From: Subtercola boreus
Lineage (GTDB): Bacteria; Actinomycetota; Actinomycetes; Actinomycetales; Microbacteriaceae
NCBI RefSeq assembly: GCF_003399625.1
Contig: NZ_NBXA01000014.1
Coordinates: 62,001 to 126,000 of the forward strand
DNA: 64,000 nt
Reading direction: 5' to 3'
How positions within the stretch are numbered: the first letter of the stretch is position 1; every line of letters starts with the position of its first letter. The translations under genes and the position numbers were made by a program. Below are positions 23,629 to 31,737 of the stretch, piece after piece. The notes below the pieces were generated by a model that was given only the letters and a program-made list of their open reading frames with translations, did no database searches and was not told where the DNA came from.

Positions 23629-26286
23629 ATGACGGATGCCCCCACCACCCCACCCGCATCCGCTGCCCTCTCGCTGGTGAACTACCTGCCCGACCTCCCC
23701 GCGCCCGGGCAGCAGGCCGACCCCGACGACCTCTTCGAGCGCTTCGCCGAGTACACGGAATCCAGGGGCCTGACGCTCTACCCGGCGCAGGAGGAGGCGA
23801 TCATCGAGATCGTCTCGGGCCAGAACCTGATCCTCAGCACCCCGACGGGCACCGGCAAGTCGCTGGTGGCGGTGGCGGCGCACTTCGCGGCTCTCGCCGA
23901 CGGGCGCCGCACGTTCTACACCGCGCCGATCAAGGCGCTGGTGAGCGAGAAGTTCTTCGCCCTGGTCGAGATCTTCGGGGCGGCCAACGTGGGAATGGTG
24001 ACGGGCGACTCGAGCGTCAACGCCGACGCACCGATCATCTGCTGCACGGCCGAGATCCTCGCGAACATCGCCCTGCGGCACGGTGCGGATGCTCCCGTCG
24101 ACCAGGTCGTGATGGACGAGTTCCACTTCTACAGCGACCCCGAGCGCGGCTGGGCGTGGCAGGTTCCGCTGTTGACACTGCCGCGGGTGCAGTTCATCCT
24201 GATGTCCGCGACGCTCGGCGACGTGACATGGCTGACGAAAGACCTGACGCGGCGCACCAACCGCGAGACCGCGGTGGTGACGGGCGTCGAGCGACCGGTG
24301 CCGCTCAACTACTACTACGCCACCACGCCCGTTCACGAGACGGTCGAAGACCTGCTGAAGACCGGCCAGGCGCCGGTGTACATCGTGCACTTCTCCCAGC
24401 TGGCCGCTCTCGAACGCGCGCAGGCGCTGTCGAGCATCCGCATCGTCAGCCGGGAGCAGCGCGACGAGATCGCCGACGCGATCGGCGACTTCCGCTTCAC
24501 GACGAACTTCGGCCGCACCCTGTCCCGCCTGATCAGGGCGGGAATCGGCGTGCACCACGCAGGCATGCTGCCGAAGTACCGGCGCCTCGTCGAGCAGCTC
24601 GCCCAGCGCGGGCTGCTTCGCGTCATCTGTGGCACCGACACGCTCGGCGTCGGGATCAACGTGCCGATCCGCACCGTGCTGCTGACGGCTCTCACGAAGT
24701 TCGACGGCGTCCGGATGCGCCAGCTCACCGCGCGCGAATTCCACCAGATCGCGGGGCGTGCCGGGCGTGCCGGGTTCGACACTGCGGGCACCGTCGTCGC
24801 GCAGGCGCCTGAGCACGAGACCGAGAACGCCCGGCTCGTGGCGAAGGCGGGGGACGACCCGAAGAAGCTGAAGAAGGTCGTGCGGAAGCGGGCGCCGGAG
24901 GGATTCGTCAGCTGGGGTGAGCCGAGCTTCAACCGACTGATCGGTGCGGAGCCCGAAACCCTCACAAGCAGCATGCAGATCAACCACGCGATGCTGCTGA
25001 ACATCATCGGGCGAGGCTCGGAGGGTGGCATGGTGCGCGGCGCGGACGGCGCGGCAGCGGCATCCGGCGGCGACGGGTTCTTCGACGCCTTCGCCACCGT
25101 GCGCGCCCTGCTCGAGGACAACCACGAGCCGCGCTCCCGGCAGCTCGAGCTCGAGCGGCAGGCGCTCGCGATCTACCGCACCCTCCGCACCGCGGAGATC
25201 GTCGAGCAGCTGCCGCCCGACGCCGAAGGCAGGGTGGGCATCCGCCTCACCGTCGACCTGCAGCCGAACTTCGCGCTCAACCAGCCGCTCTCGCCGTTCG
25301 CGCTCGCGGCCTTCGAGCTCATCAACCTCGACGCGCCGACCTACGCGCTCGACCTCATCTCGGTGGTCGAGGCCACCCTCGACGACCCGCGGCCGGTGCT
25401 CAGCGCCCAGCAGTTCCAGGCGAAGGGCGAGGCTGTCGCGGCGATGAAGGCCGAGGGCATCGAATACGACCAGCGCATGGAGCTGCTGGAGCAGATCACG
25501 CACCCGAAGCCCCTGGAGGAGCTGCTGGATGCCGCGTTCGAGATCTACAAGGCGTCCCAGCCCTGGGTGGGTGACTTCGAGTTGAGCCCGAAGACGGTCG
25601 TGCGGGACATGTACGAACGTGCGATGACGTTCAACGACTACATCGGGTACTACAAGCTGAACCGTTCGGAAGGCCTCGTGCTGAGGTACTTCTCGGACGC
25701 GTTCAAGGCGGCTCGCTCCACCATCCCCGACGAGGCGAAGAGCGACGACCTCGTCGACCTGATCGAATGGCTCGGAGAACTCGTGCGCCAGGTCGACTCG
25801 AGCCTGCTCGACGAGTGGGAGGAGCTGACGAACCCCACCGAGGTGCAGGGCGAGGCCGACGAGATCGCCGCGCAGGGCCGGGGCGTCACGGCCGTGCTGC
25901 CGCCGGCGCCGCACAGTGTCGTGTCGAACGGGCGCGCGTTCCGCATCCTCGTGCGGAACGAGTTGTTCAAACGGGTACAGCTGGCAGGCCTCGACAAGGT
26001 CGACGACCTCGGCGAACTGGATGGCCCCCTCGGCTTCAGCCGCGGCGACTGGGCCACGGCGCTCGACGGCTACTACGGCGAGTACAACTCGATCGGCATC
26101 GGCGGTGACGCCCGCAGCGCGACCCTCATCACGATCGAGGAGCGCCGCGACGTCTGGATCGTGCGCCAGACCTTCGACGATCCCGACGGCGACCACGACT
26201 GGGGCATCGACGCGGAGGTCGACCTGGCGGCCTCCGCCGAGGAGGGGGTGGCGATCATCCACGTCACCGGCGTCAACCGCCTCTGA
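23629..26286 (+). CDS. DEAD/DEAH-box helicase with DUF3516 C-terminal domain
   Basis: An 885-residue Ski2-like helicase. Helicase motifs: Q-like QEEAI, motif I STPTGTGKS (about 75), Ia TAPIKALVSEKF, II MDEFHFY (a DEFH variant of DEAD/DEAH), III MSATL, motif V TDTLGVGINVP and motif VI QIAGRAGRAG. The remaining half from about 420 is the DUF3516 region typical of actinobacterial proteins. It probably unwinds or remodels RNA, but RNA versus DNA cannot be told. It is a single-gene unit; ATG 23629 has CATGAT six bases upstream, which may be a leaderless -10. Confidence 0.9.
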   Translation: MTDAPTTPPASAALSLVNYLPDLPAPGQQADPDDLFERFAEYTESRGLTLYPAQEEAIIEIVSGQNLILSTPTGTGKSLVAVAAHFAALADGRRTFYTAPIKALVSEKFFALVEIFGAANVGMVTGDSSVNADAPIICCTAEILANIALRHGADAPVDQVVMDEFHFYSDPERGWAWQVPLLTLPRVQFILMSATLGDVTWLTKDLTRRTNRETAVVTGVERPVPLNYYYATTPVHETVEDLLKTGQAPVYIVHFSQLAALERAQALSSIRIVSREQRDEIADAIGDFRFTTNFGRTLSRLIRAGIGVHHAGMLPKYRRLVEQLAQRGLLRVICGTDTLGVGINVPIRTVLLTALTKFDGVRMRQLTAREFHQIAGRAGRAGFDTAGTVVAQAPEHETENARLVAKAGDDPKKLKKVVRKRAPEGFVSWGEPSFNRLIGAEPETLTSSMQINHAMLLNIIGRGSEGGMVRGADGAAAASGGDGFFDAFATVRALLEDNHEPRSRQLELERQALAIYRTLRTAEIVEQLPPDAEGRVGIRLTVDLQPNFALNQPLSPFALAAFELINLDAPTYALDLISVVEATLDDPRPVLSAQQFQAKGEAVAAMKAEGIEYDQRMELLEQITHPKPLEELLDAAFEIYKASQPWVGDFELSPKTVVRDMYERAMTFNDYIGYYKLNRSEGLVLRYFSDAFKAARSTIPDEAKSDDLVDLIEWLGELVRQVDSSLLDEWEELTNPTEVQGEADEIAAQGRGVTAVLPPAPHSVVSNGRAFRILVRNELFKRVQLAGLDKVDDLGELDGPLGFSRGDWATALDGYYGEYNSIGIGGDARSATLITIEERRDVWIVRQTFDDPDGDHDWGIDAEVDLAASAEEGVAIIHVTGVNRL

Positions 26287-26315
26287 CCCCCCGCCCCCCA
26301 CCCCACCTCCGGCCC

Positions 26316-26376
26316 ATCGATCCACCGAAAACTGTCGCCGAACGCGCGGCGAAGCGACAGATTTCGGTGGATCGAT
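26316..26376. repeat. Dispersed palindromic repeat, family 1, copy 2
   Basis: Arms 26316-26338 and 26354-26376 (23 bp, one mismatch), containing CACCGAAAACTGTCG, with a 15-nt loop. It lies between the convergent helicase and UbiA genes and ends 3 bp before the UbiA stop. The loop differs from copies 1 and 3, but the arm core is the same. Confidence 0.85.
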
Positions 26377-26378
26377 GC

Positions 26379-27275
26379 TCAGACCTTGAGGCGGGAGCCC
26401 GAGAGGGCGAGCAGCAGCACATCGATGAGGGCACCCGCGATGATCAGCTGGAACAGCAGCCGGCCGGGCGGACGGGTCAGCACCAGCCGAACCCCGAGCG
26501 CGGCGACGCCCACACTGAGCACGAGACCGACCACCGTCACGATGTGCGGGCCCGCCCCGACCAGGATCGCCAGCGACGCCACGAGCAGCGCAGCGAACGC
26601 CCCGACGCCCGAGATGCGGAGTCCGAGCCGGTGCGGCAGGCCCCGGATACCCGTCTTCCGGTCGGCGTCGAGATCGGGCAGCACGTTGGTGAGGTGGGCG
26701 GCGAGCCCCAGCAGGGCACCGGTCGCGATCACCCACCACTCGGCCTCGGCCGGCGGTCGTCCGGCGAGCGTCACGACGGTGGGCAGCAGTCCGAAGCTCA
26801 GCATGTACGGCAGCCAGGAGTACGCCGTCTTCTTGACGCCGGCGTTGTAGGCGAGCCCCGACGCCACGAGCACGAGGTGTGGGATCGCCGCGTCGACGCC
26901 GAGCAGGAACGAGAGAGGGATGGTCGCCGCCGCCGCCACGATGAAAGCTGTGCGCACGGAGCGGGCCGAGATCTCGCCGGCGGCGATCGGTTTGTCGGTG
27001 CGGCCCACCTCGGCGTCGCGCCGTGCGTCGAGCCAGTCGTTCGACCAGCCGATGGCCAGCTGGCCGACGAAGACGGCGAGTCCCAGTTCGATGATCCGCG
27101 GCAGTTCGAGTCCGGTCGCGATCGACAGGATGACCGCCAGGGCCGTGACCGCAACGGTCGGTCCGGGGTGCGAGGCGCCGACGAGGGCCTCGATCGGTGA
27201 CCTGCCGCGACCTTCGTGCCCGCCGAAATGCCCTCCCGCGTCATCCGGCGCGTCGTCGCCGTGAAGCTTGCTCAT
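26379..27275 (-). CDS. UbiA-family prenyltransferase
   Basis: A 298-residue integral membrane prenyltransferase with about eight helices. The two Asp-rich Mg/diphosphate motifs are present: SNDWLDARRD (about 78-87) and NVLPDLDADRKTG (about 195-207). UbiA enzymes attach a prenyl chain to an aromatic or other acceptor. The sequence resembles the actinobacterial group of unknown acceptor more than MenA, and no menaquinone gene is nearby, so I give no symbol. ATG 27275 has GGAGG five bases upstream. The first 30 residues are His/Gly/Asp-rich and cytoplasmic. Confidence 0.85.
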   Translation of the reverse strand: MSKLHGDDAPDDAGGHFGGHEGRGRSPIEALVGASHPGPTVAVTALAVILSIATGLELPRIIELGLAVFVGQLAIGWSNDWLDARRDAEVGRTDKPIAAGEISARSVRTAFIVAAAATIPLSFLLGVDAAIPHLVLVASGLAYNAGVKKTAYSWLPYMLSFGLLPTVVTLAGRPPAEAEWWVIATGALLGLAAHLTNVLPDLDADRKTGIRGLPHRLGLRISGVGAFAALLVASLAILVGAGPHIVTVVGLVLSVGVAALGVRLVLTRPPGRLLFQLIIAGALIDVLLLALSGSRLKV

Positions 27276-27291
27276 CAAAACCTCCGGCCAC

Positions 27292-27297
27292 TACGGT
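27292..27297 (+). promoter_or_regulatory. Leaderless -10 element TACGGT for deacetylase 1
   Basis: TACGGT, six bases, then GTG 27304. The same TACGGT plus 6-nt spacing stands before the paralogue at 28188 and before comEA at 52732. Confidence 0.6.
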
Positions 27298-27303
27298 TTA
27301 GGC

Positions 27304-28170
27304 GTGCAGCGTCGCCTCTTCCTCACCATAGCCGCAGCAGGTGTCGCTTCGACGCTTGCCGCGTGCGCCGTCGTCTCCTCGCCACCGAAACCGCCCATCG
27401 GCCTGGTGACGGACCCGACGGCGACCCCGGGGCCGACCCCGACCCCGACGCCGACGCCCACCCCCACGCCGACCCCCACTCCGACGCCGACCCCCACTCC
27501 GACGCCGACCCCCACTCCGACGCCGACGGCGCCGCACCTGGTGAAGGTCGCCCTGCCGGATGGCGCCATCACCGACCTCCCCGGCACGGGCGACCTGCTC
27601 GCGTGGACCGTCGACGACGGCTCCGACAGCGAGGTGATCAGAAAGTACGTCGAGTTCGCGAAGGCCTCGGGCACGCGCCTGACCTTCTTCGCCAACGGCT
27701 CCTACGAGGGCTGGACGACGAACGCCGACCTCCTCCGGCCCCTGGTGACATCCGGGCAGATCCAGCTCGCGAACCACACCTTCGACCACGTCGACCTCAC
27801 CGAATGCTCCGACGACGAGGTGATCGAGCAGCTGCAGAAGAACCACGACTTCCTCGAGAAGACCTACGGCGTGGATGTGCGACCGTACTACCGTCCGCCC
27901 TACGGCTTCCGCAACCACCGCACCGACCATCTCGCGGCCAGTATCGGCTACACGCAGCCGGTGCTCTGGTACGGATCGCTCTCCGATTCCGGGCTGATCA
28001 CGACCGAGCAGGTCGTCGGGTTCGCCGACCAGTGGTTCCTGCCGCAGCACGTCGTGATCGGGCACCTGAACTTCACCCCGGTCACGGAGGTCTTCCCCGA
28101 GCTCCTGGAGATCATCCGGAGCCGGTCGCTTCAGACGGTCACGCTCGATGACGTCTTCCTGAAGCCTTAG
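27304..28170 (+). CDS. Polysaccharide deacetylase lipoprotein, paralogue 1
   Basis: A 288-residue carbohydrate esterase family 4 protein. The N-terminus QRRLFLTIAAA looks like a Tat motif and is followed by lipobox LAAC, so it is probably a Tat-exported lipoprotein. A Thr-Pro repeat of about 16 units (residues 40-75) forms a wall-spanning stalk. The CE4 motifs are TVDDG (motif 1), NHTFDH (metal-binding His), RPPYG (motif 3) and GHLNF (motif 5 His). It would remove N-acetyl groups from cell-wall or extracellular glycans in a metal-dependent manner. A very similar paralogue follows 17 bp downstream with its own promoter. Confidence 0.9.
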   Translation: MQRRLFLTIAAAGVASTLAACAVVSSPPKPPIGLVTDPTATPGPTPTPTPTPTPTPTPTPTPTPTPTPTPTPTPTAPHLVKVALPDGAITDLPGTGDLLAWTVDDGSDSEVIRKYVEFAKASGTRLTFFANGSYEGWTTNADLLRPLVTSGQIQLANHTFDHVDLTECSDDEVIEQLQKNHDFLEKTYGVDVRPYYRPPYGFRNHRTDHLAASIGYTQPVLWYGSLSDSGLITTEQVVGFADQWFLPQHVVIGHLNFTPVTEVFPELLEIIRSRSLQTVTLDDVFLKP

Positions 28171-28175
28171 GACGC

Positions 28176-28181
28176 TACGGT
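28176..28181 (+). promoter_or_regulatory. Leaderless -10 element TACGGT for deacetylase 2
   Basis: TACGGT, six bases (GAGAGC), then ATG 28188. It lies in the 17-bp gap after paralogue 1, so the second gene can be transcribed alone. Confidence 0.6.
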
Positions 28182-28187
28182 GAGAGC

Positions 28188-29027
28188 ATGCAACGCCGTC
28201 ACTTTCTCGCAGTCGCCGCGGCCGGTGCTGCTGCCACACTGACGGCGTGCGCGGGGCTCTCGACACCGCCCCCGCCGACCTCTCCGGCCACGAACGGGTC
28301 GGCCCCGGTTCCGACCGCGTCAGGCAGTGCCAGTGCCAGCCCCACGGCGACGGCTAGGTCGGCGCCCTCGACGCCCGGCCCGTCCGGTTCGTCGCTCGTG
28401 AAGGTCGTGCGTCCCCCCGGCCCGATCACCGAGCTGCCGGGAACAGGTGACCTGCTGGCCTGGACGGCCGATGACGGCGCCGACTCCGACGTCATCGGGA
28501 AGTACGTCGGGTTCGCCGTGGCATCGGGGGTGAGGCTGACGCTCTTCGCCAATGGCCGCTTCGGAGGCTGGGCGGCGAACGCGCCTGCACTCCAGCCGCT
28601 GGTCGACTCCGGCCAGATCCAGCTCGGCAACCACACCTTCGATCACGTCGATCTCACGAAAGCGTCGGACGACGAGGTCATCCAGCAGCTCCAGAAGAAC
28701 CACGACTTCCTGTTCGACACGTTCGGCGTGGACTCCCGGCCGTACTACCGCCCGCCCTACGGCCATCGCGACGAACGGACCGATGGCCTGGCCGCGAGTA
28801 TCGGCTACACCGCCCCCGTGCTCTGGACCAACTCGATCTACGACTCGAAGCTGCTCGACCCCGCGAAGATCGTCGCGCTTGCCAGAAAGTGCTTCCTGCC
28901 GGGGCAGATCATCATCGGGCACCTGAACCACGACCCGGTGACCGAGGTCTTCCCCGACCTGCTGGAGATCATCCGGAGCCGCGCCCTTCAGACGGTCACG
29001 CTCGACGATGTCTTCCTGGCGTCGTAG
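28188..29027 (+). CDS. Polysaccharide deacetylase lipoprotein, paralogue 2
   Basis: A 279-residue CE4 protein closely similar to its upstream neighbour over the catalytic domain (shared NHTFDHVDLT, RPYYRPPYG, EIIRSR, LQTVTLDDVFL). Motif 1 is TADDG, so Val is replaced by Ala but both Asp are kept; motif 2 NHTFDH, motif 3 RPPYG and motif 5 GHLNH are intact. The N-terminus QRRHFLAVAAAG with lipobox LTAC again indicates a Tat-type lipoprotein. The stalk is Ser/Ala/Thr-rich instead of a Thr-Pro repeat. The pair arose by tandem duplication. Confidence 0.9.
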   Translation: MQRRHFLAVAAAGAAATLTACAGLSTPPPPTSPATNGSAPVPTASGSASASPTATARSAPSTPGPSGSSLVKVVRPPGPITELPGTGDLLAWTADDGADSDVIGKYVGFAVASGVRLTLFANGRFGGWAANAPALQPLVDSGQIQLGNHTFDHVDLTKASDDEVIQQLQKNHDFLFDTFGVDSRPYYRPPYGHRDERTDGLAASIGYTAPVLWTNSIYDSKLLDPAKIVALARKCFLPGQIIIGHLNHDPVTEVFPDLLEIIRSRALQTVTLDDVFLAS

Positions 29028-29065
29028 CACGCGAGCTCCGGATGCCCGCCGTGCCGGGCGCGTGA

Positions 29066-30286
29066 TCAGTACCAGTGCGGGTTGGTGTTCTGCGAGTGCG
29101 CCCAGGCACCGCACGGGTTGCCGTAGCGGCCCGAGATGTAGGCGAGGCCCCAGTTGACCTGCGTGGCAGCGTTCGTCCGCCAGTCGGCGCCGGCCGAGGC
29201 CATCTTGTTGCCGGGGAGCGACTGCGGGATGCCGTAGGCGCCGCTCGACTCGTTGTAGGCGTTCAGGCGCCAGCCCGACTCGCGGTTCCAGAGGTTCACG
29301 AGGCACTGGAACTGGTCGGAGCCCCAGCCGCGCGCACTGACCTGGCCCTCGGCGTAGTTCTTCGCCCCCTGGGGGTCGCTGACCAGCCCGCTCGGCGGGG
29401 CGCTGCTGTCGTTGCCGTTGCCGTCGCCCTGGTTGGCGGCCGCCTCTTTCGCGGCTGCGGCGTCGGCGGCATCCTTCGCGGCCTTCACGCCGAGCTGGTA
29501 GTTCTGCTCGACGGCGGCCGTCGTGTCCTTCAAGGTGGCGAGCTGGGCGAACAGGATGTCGCTCTGCGCCTGCTGGGCGGAGACCTCGGCGTCGGCGGCC
29601 TGCTCTGCGGCCTGCGCGTCGGCGGCGGCCTGCTGGGCGGCGTCTGCCAGCTGCGTGCGGGCGTCTTCGGCGACGGTGGCCTGGGCGTCGAGTGTGGTCG
29701 CGAGGTTCTGGGTCGAGGTGGCCAGGGAACTGAGGCGCGCGGACTGCTGGGTGAGCTTGCTGAGCGTACCGAGCTGGTCGAGCAGCGTGCCGGCCTGCGA
29801 TCCGCTGAGGAACAGGTTCGCGGTCTGGTTGCCGCCCGAGCGGTAGAGCTCCACCGTCAACTGGGCGAACTGCGCCTTCGCCGTGGCGGCCTTGGCCGTC
29901 GCCTCGGCTGCGCGCTGGCGGGAGGCGTCGGCCGTCTGGGTGGCGGACTGCAGGGCGGCCTGCGCGTTGAGGTACTCGTTGCCCTTCTGTACCGCGACGT
30001 CACCGAGCTCGGCCGCCTGCTGCTGCAGTTCGTCGATGAGCCCGGTGATGTTCTGCACCTCGGCGGCCTTCGTCGCCTCGTTCTGCTTGGCGGCGTTGAC
30101 GTCGTCCCAGCTGGGGTAGTCCGTACGCACGGCGAGCGAGAGGATGCCCGGGGCAGTCGTCGCCGCTGCCGAGGGCGACGGGGCGGAGAGCGCCGGGGCA
30201 GGCGTCGCGGAGGCGGCGACGGGCACGCCGACGCCCGCCGAGACCGCCAGGGCGGCGGCGACGACGAGGCGCAGCGATCGATTCAT
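29066..30286 (-). CDS. Secreted coiled-coil protein with C-terminal lysozyme-like (SLT) domain
   Basis: A 406-residue exported protein. After a signal peptide (ASA near residue 27), residues 60-290 form a long Ala/Gln-rich coiled coil like those of PcsB/RipC-type hydrolase activators. The C-terminal domain (about 315-406) has CLVNLWNRESGWRLNAYN, GAYGIPQSLPGNKMASAG and a final NTNPHWY, the pattern of actinobacterial transglycosylase-like domains, with Glu in NRESGW as likely acid. It probably cleaves peptidoglycan. It converges on the deacetylase pair and may act on the same wall. The start is leaderless. Confidence 0.88.
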   Translation of the reverse strand: MNRSLRLVVAAALAVSAGVGVPVAASATPAPALSAPSPSAAATTAPGILSLAVRTDYPSWDDVNAAKQNEATKAAEVQNITGLIDELQQQAAELGDVAVQKGNEYLNAQAALQSATQTADASRQRAAEATAKAATAKAQFAQLTVELYRSGGNQTANLFLSGSQAGTLLDQLGTLSKLTQQSARLSSLATSTQNLATTLDAQATVAEDARTQLADAAQQAAADAQAAEQAADAEVSAQQAQSDILFAQLATLKDTTAAVEQNYQLGVKAAKDAADAAAAKEAAANQGDGNGNDSSAPPSGLVSDPQGAKNYAEGQVSARGWGSDQFQCLVNLWNRESGWRLNAYNESSGAYGIPQSLPGNKMASAGADWRTNAATQVNWGLAYISGRYGNPCGAWAHSQNTNPHWY

Positions 30287-30292
30287 TCCTCT

Positions 30293-30298
30293 ACGCTA
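30293..30298 (-). promoter_or_regulatory. Leaderless -10 element TAGCGT for the SLT-domain protein
   Basis: TAGCGT, six bases (AGAGGA), then ATG 30286. Confidence 0.55.
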
Positions 30299-30337
30299 TG
30301 CGACACCGGGCGAAAACGGGGATGCCCACGCTGCCGA

Positions 30338-30967
30338 TCAGCTGAAGATCGGATCCCGGGTGCGGCTCCGCTTGAGCTCGAAGAAGCCGTCGAAGCTCGC
30401 TGCCGCGACGATGCCGTCCCAGAGCGTCAGGGCGATCTCGCCGGTCGGGGCGGGGGAGATGACCGGCCCGAAGAACGCGATCCCGTCGACCGACAGGATG
30501 GGCGTGCCCACATCCTGGCCGACCAGGTCGATACCGCTCGAGTGGGATGCCCGCAGTTCGCTCTCGAAACGGAACGGTTCACCGGCAGCGGCATCCGGAG
30601 CCTCGTTCGCGAGGTCGGCGGGCAGTCCGGCCTCCTCGAGCGACTCGGCGATGATCGCGTCGACGTCGCTTCTCTGGCCGAGATGGATCCGCGTGCCGAG
30701 GGCGTCGTAGAGCGGCTTGACGAACTCCTGGCCCTTCAGCTCCTTCACGGCAGCGACGAGCTGGGCGTACCGGAGTGCGCGGGGGAAGAATGCGCGGTGG
30801 GCGTCGTCCATGTCGTTGTTCTCGTTGAGGATCGCGAGGCTCATGATGTGCCAGGTGACATCGAGGTCGCGGTGGGTGGAGACTTCGTCGACCCATCTCG
30901 ACGTCATCCAGGCCCAGGGGCAGGAGGGATCGAACCAGAAATCGACACGTGTTGTTTGCTCAGCCAT
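30338..30967 (-). CDS. DsbA-family mycothiol-dependent reductase (Rv2466c-like)
   Basis: A 209-residue cytoplasmic DsbA-fold protein. It starts with VDFWFDPSCPWAWMTSRW, containing CPWAW, so only the first cysteine of the CxxC is kept, as in mycothiol-dependent Rv2466c-type reductases. The cis-Pro region is VGTPILSVDG. Members reduce mycothiol mixed disulfides and activate some nitro prodrugs. It lies 51 bp upstream of the lysozyme-like gene on the same strand and is divergent from yceI. ATG 30967 was chosen to match the family start. Confidence 0.88.
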   Translation of the reverse strand: MAEQTTRVDFWFDPSCPWAWMTSRWVDEVSTHRDLDVTWHIMSLAILNENNDMDDAHRAFFPRALRYAQLVAAVKELKGQEFVKPLYDALGTRIHLGQRSDVDAIIAESLEEAGLPADLANEAPDAAAGEPFRFESELRASHSSGIDLVGQDVGTPILSVDGIAFFGPVISPAPTGEIALTLWDGIVAAASFDGFFELKRSRTRDPIFS

Positions 30968-31030
30968 GACCCCACTCTGCCACTCTGGAAGGGCACGGCG
31001 GCAATTCAATACATTCGCATGCAAAAAGGC

Positions 31031-31069
31031 TTGCGCTGGCTGGAGTTACCGTTATTGTTGTACTTACAA
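31031..31069 (+). promoter_or_regulatory. yceI promoter with 12-bp palindrome
   Basis: TTGCGC (31031-31036), 16-bp spacer and TATTGT (31053-31058) form a sigma-70-like promoter. The palindrome TTGTACTTACAA (31058-31069) overlaps the predicted transcription start, where a MarR-type repressor could bind. No such regulator is adjacent. Confidence 0.5.
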
Positions 31070-31101
31070 GTTTTTGATGTTCGGCTCAGAAGGAAGAAAC
31101 C

Positions 31102-31656
31102 ATGACTGACACCTACACGATTCCCGGCCACAAAGCGGGCACCTGGACCATCGACCCCTCGCACAGCGAGGTCGCCTTCAGCGTGCGCCACCTGCTGATC
31201 AGCAAGGTCAAGGGCAAGTTCGAGAAGTTCGACGCCACGTTCGTGACCGGCGAGAGCCCCCTCGACACCAAGCTCACCGCGTCGGCCGACATCGAGTCGA
31301 TCAACACCGGTGACGCCAACCGCGACGGTCACCTCCGCACGAACGACTTCTTCAACGCTCCCGAGTTCCCGACCATCACGTTCGTCTCGAACAGCGTCGT
31401 CGCCGAGAAGGACGACCTCAAGGTCACCGGCGACCTCACGATCAAGGGCGTCACCAAGACGGTCACGTTCGACGTCGAGTTCGGCGGCTTCGGCAACGAC
31501 CTCTACGGCAACTACAAGCTCGGCCTGACCGCCAAGACCGTGATCAACCGCAACGACTTCGGTGTGAGCTGGAACGCTCCGCTCGAGGCCGGCGGAGTGC
31601 TCGTCGGCGACGACGTCACCATCACGATTGACCTGCAGGCGTCGCTCCAGGCGTAA
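31102..31656 (+). CDS. YceI-family lipid-binding protein
   Basis: A 184-residue YceI-domain protein, an eight-stranded barrel that binds polyisoprenoid or fatty chains. Visible features: GTWTIDPSHSEVAFSVRHL at the start, SPLDTKLTASADIESINTGDANRDGHLRTNDFFNAPEFP split in two, and the closing WNAPLEAGGVLVGDDVTI. There is no signal peptide, so it is cytoplasmic, as in many actinobacteria. ATG 31102 has AAGGAAG upstream and its own promoter and terminator, so it is monocistronic. The exact role is unknown; homologues are often stress- or acid-induced. Confidence 0.9.
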   Translation: MTDTYTIPGHKAGTWTIDPSHSEVAFSVRHLLISKVKGKFEKFDATFVTGESPLDTKLTASADIESINTGDANRDGHLRTNDFFNAPEFPTITFVSNSVVAEKDDLKVTGDLTIKGVTKTVTFDVEFGGFGNDLYGNYKLGLTAKTVINRNDFGVSWNAPLEAGGVLVGDDVTITIDLQASLQA

Positions 31657-31685
31657 CCCGTCCTCCCGCGCGCTCGCGCGACCCG

Positions 31686-31721
31686 GCCGTCGGCCCTCCC
31701 CCGGGAGGCCGGCGGCTTTTT
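31686..31721 (+). terminator. Rho-independent terminator after yceI
   Basis: G/C-rich stem 31686-31700 / 31703-31716 (one bulge and one mismatch) followed by TTTTT at 31717-31721. Confidence 0.85.
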
Positions 31722-31737
31722 CGCCTCCATCGGAGCT

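Noticed and set aside
22555-26739. Very long antisense open frame (about 1,390 codons) across the helicase gene
   Set aside because: High G/C codon bias keeps antisense frames open. Its translation shows no domain, while the sense strand encodes a complete helicase with all motifs.
27430-27530. Frameshift in deacetylase 1 at the Thr-Pro repeat
   Set aside because: The frame stays open through the repeat and the catalytic domain follows in the same frame.
30338-30967. FrnE-type oxidoreductase
   Set aside because: CPWAW and overall pattern fit the mycothiol-dependent group better.
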